Of a DNA stretch of 34,171 bases, positions 23,201 to 28,108 are shown piece after piece; position 1 is the stretch's first letter; each line of letters begins with the position of its first letter. Under the pieces are notes generated by a model. The model was given only the letters and a program-made list of their open reading frames with translations, did no database searches and was not told the DNA's origin. The stretch spans positions 1 to 34,171 of the forward strand of contig CAXTMS010000011.1 of assembly GCA_964245345.1 (NCBI GenBank). The letters run 5' to 3'. Source of the DNA: Lichenicola sp964245345. GTDB taxonomy: Bacteria; Pseudomonadota; Alphaproteobacteria; Acetobacterales; Acetobacteraceae. A program made the position numbers and the translations under genes.

Positions 23201-23396
23201 GATCGAGCCCGGCGGTCAGCCCGTCGACGCCGTCATGGCGGAACGCGTCCGGCAGCAGCAGCCCGTTGAACCCGGCCGGCAACGTGTCCGTCGCGTCGAC
23301 CGACCGGAGCAGCAGGCGCGATGGTGCGGCGTGCCTGACCGAACCCGAAACGGCGGCTTCGGTGCCGCCCTGCTTGACCGGCTCGATCACGTCCAT
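20283..23396 (-). CDS. glgE: alpha-1,4-glucan:maltose-1-phosphate maltosyltransferase with long N-terminal extension
   Basis: GlgE transfers maltose from maltose-1-phosphate to the non-reducing end of an alpha-1,4-glucan. The conserved enzyme begins near residue 400 (P-A-V-D-G-G-L-F-P-V-K-R). It has nucleophile Asp767 (F-R-V-D-N-P-H-T-K-P), acid/base Glu796 (L-A-E-A-F-T-R-P) and Asp854 (N-T-P-D-I-N-P). The total of 1037 residues exceeds the 660-700 of actinobacterial GlgE because of about 400 extra N-terminal residues. That part looks like a degenerate GH13-type barrel (L-I-V-D-T-S-G near 185, L-S-S-L-A-W-W-D-G near 206) plus a beta-rich domain (about 290-380). I see no intact catalytic triad in it. 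ATG 23396 follows GGGGA by 6 bases; a TTG at 23459 is the alternative. It is the first gene of the operon. Confidence 0.95.
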   Translation of the reverse strand: MDVIEPVKQGGTEAAVSGSVRHAAPSRLLLRSVDATDTLPAGFNGLLLPDAFRHDGVDGLTAGLDPVLPSPLPDLPVLLDLHVVRVASDGTAATTRPELFPRPAPELALDPRQDFSDASNEAQLGSVAEAEAIGGFWGDVLGDLSGQGVSGARLLGLARVPDGLRLPLLRAIRTTAPDVVLIVDTSGIPWTEIESFAGLGLHGVLSSLAWWDGKADWFAAELAVLRRVAPVLAPLPSDPDAGLRRLLGLAVADGIGWIVPAGAAAADEAARLAAIADQTRDLGLPHLLSSPGQAVTAILRGTTDDPRTSQDATLLLLNTSGTTPASFDPSSVLPWSGGAFSAFAPLAGTDDPTGHEKLVPGHPVTLPPGALCAFRADRLHNGTPLPLDADSAARAGQWPRLALEAPSPAVDGGLFPVKRTAGDTVEVEIDVVGDGHDMLAAALQWQGPGDVDWHETPMRLLGNDRWQASFPLERRGPHQYRVQAWRDVWATYRHELGAKHKAGVPTALEIVEGVAHVREAAARGSAALRTMLAAIEAADEDGRRSTLLSEELAALMAAADARPFGVYSAEIPVDAERTGAGFASWYEVFPRSMADDASRHGTFADVERHLPRIRAMGFDVLYFPPIHPIGRLNRKGPNNTLTPGPEDVGSPYAVGTAEGGHDAIHPQLGTLQEFLHLRRAAEAHGLELALDFAIQCAPDHPWLKEHRDWFDWRPDGSIRYAENPPKKYQDIVNVDFYAPGSVPGLWMALANVVLFWCSHGIRLFRVDNPHTKPFPFWQWMIGEVRARYPDAVFLAEAFTRPKVMNRLGKVGFSQSYTYFTWRNTKAELTEYLTQLTTEAPKDFFRPHFFVNTPDINPFFLQNTTRGAFLIRAAAAATLSGLWGVYNGFELCEGTPLAAGKEEYLDSEKFQIRHWDWNRPGNIVAEITRLNAIRSENPALRTHHGISFLQAANEAVLLFEKTTRDRSNTIVVAISLDPNHVQTSAIDIPLWKWSLPDQGRLAVDDLLGGNSFVLSGRNHSITLTPDRPYLIWRAAPAS

Positions 23397-23566
23397 GCTT
23401 TTCCCCGATCCTGAAGACGTAGACGGTTCCAGCCGTAACGGGTCCGAAGGATCGACCAACGCCGCGGCGGTGAACGCGTATGTAGCGCATCCCGGCTTCG
23501 TTCCGCCGGCCGATGGCGGTTCCAGACCGGGTCGCCCGTTGCCGGCCCCGCAGCGTTCACCGGCCG

Positions 23567-23591
23567 AACGTAGGCCGGCGAACCCGGTTCC
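23567..23591 (-). promoter_or_regulatory. EcfG-type (general stress sigma) promoter for the glgE operon
   Basis: On the minus strand there is GGAAC (23591-23587), exactly 16 bases, then CGTT (23570-23567). This is the known alphaproteobacterial EcfG consensus GGAAC-N16/17-CGTT with no mismatch. It lies between the phyR stop and glgE, about 171 bp upstream of the glgE ATG, oriented towards glgE. The -10 element also sits inside an inverted repeat (CCGGCC ... GGCCGG, about 23561-23579). The neighbouring genes encode the matching sigma factors, which makes the site credible. Confidence 0.75.
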
Positions 23592-23613
23592 CGGCCGGAG
23601 CCGGAGCTTCCCG

Positions 23614-24354
23614 TTACAGGTCGACGCCGCCGCTGACCGCCTGGTAGGTGGCGATCGCCAGGGTCAGCGGCTCGAACGGCTTGGTGATCACGAAGGCGGG
23701 CTCCACCGCCTCGCCGGTCAGGAGCCGCTCCGGATACGCGGTCACGAAGATCACCGGCGCGTAGTGGTGCTTCAGGATCCGGCTCACTGCGGAGGTGCCG
23801 TCGCCGCCAAGGCCGAGGTTGATGTCGGCGAGGATCAGCCCGGGCTTGGTTGCCTGCGCCAGCCGCACCGCGTCCACCTCCGTGGATGCCACTCCCACCA
23901 CCCGGTGGCCGCAGCCTTGCACCAGCTCCTCGATGTCCATGGCGATGATCGGCTCGTCCTCGATGATCAGCACGTCTGTGGCGGCCGAGGCACGCAGCCG
24001 TTCGCGCGCGTCGCCCAGCTGCGCCGACGCGTCCGCCAGGTCCAGGGTCACGATCGAGGCCGCCTCCTCGATCGGCACCTCCTCCAGCGCCGTCAGCAGC
24101 AGCAGCTGGCGCTGCTTGGAGTTGAGCCCGTCGACCAGGGAGGGCAGGGTGGAGATGCCGGCGTCGAAGCGGCGCGTGACCCAGTGGTACAGGCCGTACC
24201 TGGGCGTCAGGCTGTCGTCGGTGGAGGCCAGCATCTCGCGCAGGCTTTCGGCGACGAGCAGGTCGCCGCGTGGTTGGCTTCCGGTGAGGGCGCGCGCATA
24301 ACGTCGGGCATAGGGAAGGGCGCGGAGAAGATCGTCGCGCCGCGTGCTGGCCAT
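23614..24354 (-). CDS. phyR: general stress response regulator PhyR (sigma-like domain plus receiver)
   Basis: A 246-residue protein with the unique PhyR layout. An N-terminal EcfG-like sigma domain (about 5-122; L-P-Y-A-R-R-Y-A-R-A-L-T-G-S-Q, then a sigma4-like L-L-L-L-T-A-L-E-E-V) is followed by a receiver domain (about 127-240). Receiver residues are Glu132/Asp133, phospho-acceptor Asp177 (L-A-D-I-N-L-G), Thr205 and Lys225 (T-K-P-F). When phosphorylated, PhyR binds the anti-sigma factor NepR by mimicking the sigma factor and so frees EcfG. It is transcribed away from the first sigma gene, with about 41 bp between starts. The promoter must therefore lie close to or inside the neighbouring gene; I found no exact EcfG promoter there. 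Confidence 0.95.
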   Translation of the reverse strand: MASTRRDDLLRALPYARRYARALTGSQPRGDLLVAESLREMLASTDDSLTPRYGLYHWVTRRFDAGISTLPSLVDGLNSKQRQLLLLTALEEVPIEEAASIVTLDLADASAQLGDARERLRASAATDVLIIEDEPIIAMDIEELVQGCGHRVVGVASTEVDAVRLAQATKPGLILADINLGLGGDGTSAVSRILKHHYAPVIFVTAYPERLLTGEAVEPAFVITKPFEPLTLAIATYQAVSGGVDL

Positions 24355-24395
24355 CAGGCGTCTCTCTCTGGATAGGATTGCATTTGGACGAGCGG

Positions 24396-24938
24396 ATGCA
24401 GGACACCGGGACCGGCACGGGACGCGGAGACCATCCGCGCGCCGACGGCACTCCGCCGGATGAGGTCCATCGGCAGATGACCGCCCTGCTGCCGGACCTG
24501 CGCGCCTTCGGGCGGTTCCTGACCCGCGATGCGACCGCCGCCGACGACCTGGTGCAGGACACGGTGGTGCGGGCGCTGGCGGCGCTGCAATCGTTCCAGC
24601 CGGGCACCAACCTGAAGGCGTGGCTGTTCACGATCGAGCGCAACGCCTTCTACGAGCAGGCCCGCCGCAGGCGACGGGAGTCCCAGGTGCTGAGCGAGCA
24701 GGTTCCGGAGGCGGAGCCCCACGTCCCCGAGGCGCATCGGCGCGGTGACCTGTCGGACCTGTCCCGCCTGCTGTGGACGCTGCCGCCCCTGCTGCGCGAG
24801 GCCCTGGTGCTGGTGGGCGCGCAGGAGCTGAGCCACGAGGAGGCGGCGGCGATCTGCGGCGTGCCGATCGGCACCATGAAGGCGCGGGTGTCGCGCGCCC
24901 GCGGCCAGCTCGCGCGCAGCATGGACGCCCTGGGCTGA
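24396..24938 (+). CDS. ecfG: EcfG-type general stress ECF sigma factor (copy 1, beside phyR)
   Basis: A 180-residue ECF sigma factor. Sigma2 spans about 30-95, with D-D-L-V-Q-D-T-V-V-R-A-L and S-F-Q-P-G-T-N-L-K-A-W-L-F-T-I, the EcfG/ECF15 hallmark. Sigma4 spans about 122-172 (L-P-P-L-L-R-E-A-L, then G-V-P-I-G-T-M-K-A-R-V-S-R-A-R). It directs RNA polymerase to GGAAC/CGTT promoters and is normally held by NepR. The start is uncertain: ATG 24396 is used, but TTG at 24384 (after AGGA) or 24378 would add 4-6 residues. Its gene is divergent from phyR and has no nepR attached. The first 20 residues are Gly/Thr/Asp-rich and not conserved. Confidence 0.93.
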   Translation: MQDTGTGTGRGDHPRADGTPPDEVHRQMTALLPDLRAFGRFLTRDATAADDLVQDTVVRALAALQSFQPGTNLKAWLFTIERNAFYEQARRRRRESQVLSEQVPEAEPHVPEAHRRGDLSDLSRLLWTLPPLLREALVLVGAQELSHEEAAAICGVPIGTMKARVSRARGQLARSMDALG

Positions 24939-25314
24939 TCCAGGTCGCGCCGTCGTCGGCGGCGCAGGCGCATCAACGTGGTCGATCATCCTGCCTCCCT
25001 GCCTGCCGGACCCGGTGCCGGCGGCGTCGCGCTTGGTCGCCGGGTTTGGTTCCGCCATCCATGACACCGCGCCGACGCGGCTTGCAACAGCGCGATCCGG
25101 TCCCGGCACGGTCCGCACGGTCGCGGAAGGCGCAGGCAGTGTAAAGGGCCACCGCGAACGCCGGATGGGACACGGTGTCGTGGGAATCAGGCTGCGGCCC
25201 CGAGTTGCAGGCGCCTCAGGCCTGATCTCGTTTTCGTGATGGAAACCTGTCTCACCGTGTGCAACGTCGTCGCGGAGCCGTCCATTGCTTCGATAGATTT
25301 CGGAGTGCGTGCAG
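24939..25314 (+). other. 376-bp gap between the two sigma genes, no convincing gene
   Basis: No tRNA fold and no credible coding region was seen. Two small open frames (74 codons + at 25015; 66 codons - at 25173) have Arg/Gly-rich shadow-like composition. A GGAAT-N16-GTT (about 25182-25205) and a GGAAAC followed 18 bases later by CGTC (about 25242-25269) are degenerate EcfG-like candidates for the promoter of the second sigma gene; neither fits the consensus. The region is less GC-rich just before 25315 (TTGCTTCGATAGATTTCGGAG). Confidence 0.5.
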
Positions 25315-25902
25315 ATGTCGAATAGCTTCCACGACCAGGTCATCTCCATCCTTCCGAAGCTCCGGGTTCAGGCCCTTGCCTTGACCCGCAACCGCGCCGC
25401 CGCCGAGGATCTGGTCCAGGACGCCGTTTGCAACGCCCTGTCCGCCCAGACCAGCTTCATTCCCGGGACCAACTTCCCAGCCTGGATGCACCGCATCCTG
25501 CGCAACCGCTTCATTTCCAACCTGCGCAAGCGCCGCGACACCACCGACATCGACGACGTGCCGGCCTCTGCCTTCGCCACCGAGGCGCCGCACGAGGATC
25601 GCTTGGCGCTCAAGGACCTGGGCAAGGCGATGACCAGACTGCCGGCTGACCAGCGCGAGGCGCTGATCATGGTGGTGGTGCAAGGCATGAGTTATGAGTC
25701 GCTGGCCGAAGCGACCGGCTGCGCGGTCGGCACGGCCAAGAGCCGGGTGTTCCGCGCTCGTCGCCAGCTCGAGACCTGGCTGACTGGCGAGGTGTCCGAG
25801 CACGCCGAGGGTCGCGCAGCGGCCGCCCGCGCGTCCGCTTTGAGCCGTTCCCTGGACGCCCGGCTCGCCGCCGCTGCTCGCGGGCAGCGCCTCAACGCTT
25901 GA
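25315..25902 (+). CDS. EcfG-type general stress ECF sigma factor (copy 2, beside nepR)
   Basis: A 195-residue ECF sigma factor of the same group as the phyR-adjacent one. Sigma2 is at about 12-75 (E-D-L-V-Q-D-A-V-C-N-A-L and S-F-I-P-G-T-N-F-P-A-W) and sigma4 at about 100-153 (L-P-A-D-Q-R-E-A-L-I-M-V, then C-A-V-G-T-A-K-S-R-V-F-R-A-R). The two copies differ clearly in sequence, so this is not a recent duplication. The C-terminus has about 40 extra Ala/Arg-rich residues absent from copy 1. ATG 25315 is favoured over GTG 25309 because GGAG lies 9 bases before the ATG. It lies upstream of nepR and the kinase on the same strand, the usual place of the main ecfG gene. Which copy is the main sigma factor cannot be told from sequence. 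Confidence 0.92.
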   Translation: MSNSFHDQVISILPKLRVQALALTRNRAAAEDLVQDAVCNALSAQTSFIPGTNFPAWMHRILRNRFISNLRKRRDTTDIDDVPASAFATEAPHEDRLALKDLGKAMTRLPADQREALIMVVVQGMSYESLAEATGCAVGTAKSRVFRARRQLETWLTGEVSEHAEGRAAAARASALSRSLDARLAAAARGQRLNA

Positions 25903-25966
25903 CCGGGCACGAACCGGTCCTGCCGGCCTGATTTAAAAGGAAACGACCACCGGATCATTTCGTGAG

Positions 25967-25991
25967 GGAACGGGCCCGGTTCGGGCCCGTT
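25967..25991 (+). promoter_or_regulatory. EcfG-type promoter match upstream of nepR
   Basis: GGAAC (25967-25971), 16 bases, then CGTT (25988-25991): an exact EcfG consensus, ending 51 bases before the nepR ATG. Autoregulation of nepR by EcfG is known in other Alphaproteobacteria. The same bases form a hairpin with a short T run, listed separately, so the match could be a by-product of a terminator. The inverted repeat supplies AAC...GTT by symmetry, leaving only GG and the spacing as independent support. Confidence 0.55.
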
Positions 25992-25993
25992 TT
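25969..25993 (+). terminator. intrinsic-terminator-like hairpin after the second ecfG gene
   Basis: A perfect 9-pair inverted repeat, AACGGGCCC, loop GGTTC, GGGCCCGTT, extends into TTTT. It lies 66 bp after the sigma gene stop and 49 bp before nepR. Stem, loop and T run fit a rho-independent terminator or attenuator. If active, it would uncouple sigma and anti-sigma expression. Confidence 0.6.
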
Positions 25994-26042
25994 CGTGCCC
26001 AGGACCTGGCTTCGGTCTCTTGTCTGAGGGTGAACCCGGTTG

Positions 26043-26231
26043 ATGACGCCAGCGAGCGATACGCCTCCATCGTCGGGCAACCCGCACGCGGCCCCCAAGC
26101 GTCGGCGCAAGGGTGACAGCGCTTTCGAATTGTGGTTGCAGCGCGGCCTGCACCAGATGTTCGATGATGTGGCCAACGAGCCGGTTCCGGATGAGCTGCG
26201 CAAGCTGATCGACGATGACCGCGGTGCCTGA
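26043..26231 (+). CDS. nepR: anti-sigma factor NepR
   Basis: A 62-residue protein with the NepR core: F-E-L-W-L-Q-R-G-L-H-Q-M-F-D-D-V-A, then E-P-V-P-D-E-L-R-K-L-I-D (about residues 28-57). These form the two helices that clamp EcfG or, under stress, the sigma-like domain of PhyR. The N-terminus is basic and disordered (P-K-R-R-R-K-G). The start is ATG 26043, or the TTG directly before it. The only purine-rich site, GAGGG near 26028, is 10-13 bases away, so translation may be modest. The kinase gene starts inside its last codons. A single nepR must serve both sigma copies seen here. Confidence 0.93.
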   Translation: MTPASDTPPSSGNPHAAPKRRRKGDSAFELWLQRGLHQMFDDVANEPVPDELRKLIDDDRGA

Positions 26232-28023
26232 GTCCGGTGTTCGGGCGGCGCACGGCTGGCGTCGTCGCAATGCCCGGCCGCGTCGTTTCCGGCGGCTGTT
26301 GGACAGTGTCAGCGCGCGGCTGTTGGCGATCATCGTGTGTTCGGTGGTGCCGGTCGCCGTTCTCGGCTCGCTGATGGCCTGGCACAACTACCAATCTACC
26401 CTCGACGCCAGCTCGAACCGGGCCGCCATGACGGGGGAAACCCTGAAGGCACACCTCGACCAGCAGATCATGGACACCACCCGGATGCTGCGCGCCTTGT
26501 CGGTGCAGCCCGATCTGCGCGATCCCGAGCGCTGCGGCGCGGTGCTCCGCATGGTCCGGGCCCTCGGCGTCGTCCCGCTGGCGGACCTGTTCATCGCCGG
26601 AGATCGCGACGGGCGGCAGTGCCAACAGGTGGCTGGTGCGGCGACCGAGCCCGTGGCTCCGGTGTCGCCCGGCACCGTGGGACGCGTCGCGGTGACGCCC
26701 ATGCTGCACGGCGACAACAAGTCCAGCCATCCACTGCTTCGCATTGCGCTTGCGACGATCGGGCCGGACGGTCCGTCCCGGCTGGTGGCCGACATGCCGC
26801 TCGGCTGGTCGCGCGGCGACCTCATCGACCCGAACCTGATGGAGTCCAGGCTTGGTCCGGGGGGTGACACGAAAGCCTGGCTGGTCACGGCCGATGGCCG
26901 GTTGCTGCCGCTGTGCAACGACTGCACGTGGACCAATCCGCCGCCCGCGGAACGACGTCCGGGGCCGTCCGCCGTGGGGCGAGTCCTGAACCGCGATGTG
27001 GTGGCCGGGATGGACCTGCTGGTGACCACCCCGCCGAGTGCTGCCGAAAGCCGCGCCCTGGCGCTGTTCCTGTGGCGGGTGATCGCGATCGCGCTGCTGC
27101 TGGCGCTTTGCCTCGCCGGCGTGCTGATCGGTGCGTCCCGCCTGATCGTGCAGCCGCTGCGCGCGGTTACCCGGTCGGTGACAGAATGGCGCCGCGCCGG
27201 CGCGTTCGCGCCGAGGCTCACCCGGTCCACGCCGATCGAGCTGCGCCAGCTGTCGCGGGCCTTCGCCGACGCGACCTTCAGCCTGGGCGCCCACGAGGAG
27301 CGGCTGCGCGTCGCCGAAACCAACCAGGCGCTGCTGATCAAGGAGATCCACCACCGGGTAAAGAACAACCTGCAGATCATCGCCTCCCTGTTGAACCTGC
27401 AGGCCAACCGGATCAGGCAGCCGGAGGCGCGGGCGGAGTTCGCGTCCGCGCGCGACAGGGTTCGGGCCCTGGCCACGTTGCACCGCCACCTTTATTCCGA
27501 AGGCGAGCTGCACACGCTGAACATGCGCTCCTTCCTGGTCGAGCTGTGCGGACAGCTGTTCCAGGCCATCGGCGAGATGGAGGGACGACGTATCCGGCTC
27601 CGGATCGACGCTCCGGACATCGTCATGTCGACCGACCAGGCGGTTCCGCTTGCCCTGGTGGTCACCGAGGCGGTCAGCAACGCCATCAAGTATGCCTTTC
27701 CCGGCGGTCGCAGCGGCGTGGTGTCGGTGCAGCTGACCGAGGAGATGGAAGGGATCGCCAAGCTGGTGATCCAGGACGACGGCATCGGCATCCCTGCCGG
27801 CCGCGCCGAAACCGAGACCGGCGTGCGCGACGGCCTCGGCATCCAGCTGATCCGCGGCTTCGCCCGCCAGCTCGGCGCGACCCTTGAGGTGGTGGAAGGC
27901 GAGGCCGACGCGGCCGGATGCAGCGAGGGAACGTGCTATACCCTCCTGGTGCCGCTGAACCCGAGAGTCGAAACTTACGACGAAGCCCAGGACGCTGCCA
28001 GGGAGGAACCGGCGCACGCCTGA
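26215..28023 (+). CDS. membrane HisKA_2/HWE-type sensor histidine kinase, probable PhyR kinase
   Basis: A 602-residue sensor kinase. There is a basic cytosolic start, transmembrane segment 1 at about 35-55, a periplasmic domain of about 225 residues, transmembrane segment 2 at about 284-308, then a HAMP-like linker (V-Q-P-L-R-A-V-T-R-S-V). Next come the HisKA_2 helix with phospho-His in E-I-H-H-R-V-K-N-N-L-Q (about 379) and an ATPase domain with Asn489 (E-A-V-S-N-A-I-K-Y-A-F), D-D-G-I-G-I (521-526) and G-L-G-I-Q-L-I. The periplasmic domain has Cys107, Cys136 and a C-N-D-C pair (234, 237). In Caulobacter, a periplasmic Cys of PhyK is reported as important. ATG 26215 overlaps nepR by 17 bp. Position argues that it phosphorylates PhyR; the signal is unknown. 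Confidence 0.9.
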   Translation: MTAVPESGVRAAHGWRRRNARPRRFRRLLDSVSARLLAIIVCSVVPVAVLGSLMAWHNYQSTLDASSNRAAMTGETLKAHLDQQIMDTTRMLRALSVQPDLRDPERCGAVLRMVRALGVVPLADLFIAGDRDGRQCQQVAGAATEPVAPVSPGTVGRVAVTPMLHGDNKSSHPLLRIALATIGPDGPSRLVADMPLGWSRGDLIDPNLMESRLGPGGDTKAWLVTADGRLLPLCNDCTWTNPPPAERRPGPSAVGRVLNRDVVAGMDLLVTTPPSAAESRALALFLWRVIAIALLLALCLAGVLIGASRLIVQPLRAVTRSVTEWRRAGAFAPRLTRSTPIELRQLSRAFADATFSLGAHEERLRVAETNQALLIKEIHHRVKNNLQIIASLLNLQANRIRQPEARAEFASARDRVRALATLHRHLYSEGELHTLNMRSFLVELCGQLFQAIGEMEGRRIRLRIDAPDIVMSTDQAVPLALVVTEAVSNAIKYAFPGGRSGVVSVQLTEEMEGIAKLVIQDDGIGIPAGRAETETGVRDGLGIQLIRGFARQLGATLEVVEGEADAAGCSEGTCYTLLVPLNPRVETYDEAQDAAREEPAHA

Positions 28024-28030
28024 CGCCGTG
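28005..28030 (+). promoter_or_regulatory. weak EcfG-like promoter candidate upstream of cydD
   Basis: GGAAC (28005-28009), 17 bases, then CGTG (28027-28030), about 79 bp before the cydD ATG and overlapping the end of the kinase gene. It has one mismatch from CGTT. If real it would place the cydDC transporter in the stress regulon. A chance match is quite possible. Confidence 0.25.
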
Positions 28031-28108
28031 CCGGCCCTGGCATGACGTTTCGTCAAGGTTCACGCCGCAACCCTGTGCAGGGACGTCCTGCGTGGCTAAA
28101 TCGTTGGG

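Noticed and set aside
23473..23504. Second GGAAC ... CGTT pair upstream of glgE (minus strand)
   Set aside because: Spacing is 23 bases, outside the 16-17 range for EcfG promoters.
24973..25239. Small ORFs of 66 (-) and 74 (+) codons in the gap between the sigma genes
   Set aside because: No ribosome site, Arg-rich composition and mutual overlap; no similarity recognised.
25242..25269. GGAAAC ... CGTC as EcfG promoter of the second sigma gene
   Set aside because: The -35 has an extra A, the spacing is 18-19 and the -10 has a mismatch; too far from the consensus.
25939..25964. GGAAA-N17-CGTG upstream of nepR as a second EcfG promoter
   Set aside because: Mismatch in both elements; a perfect match follows immediately downstream.
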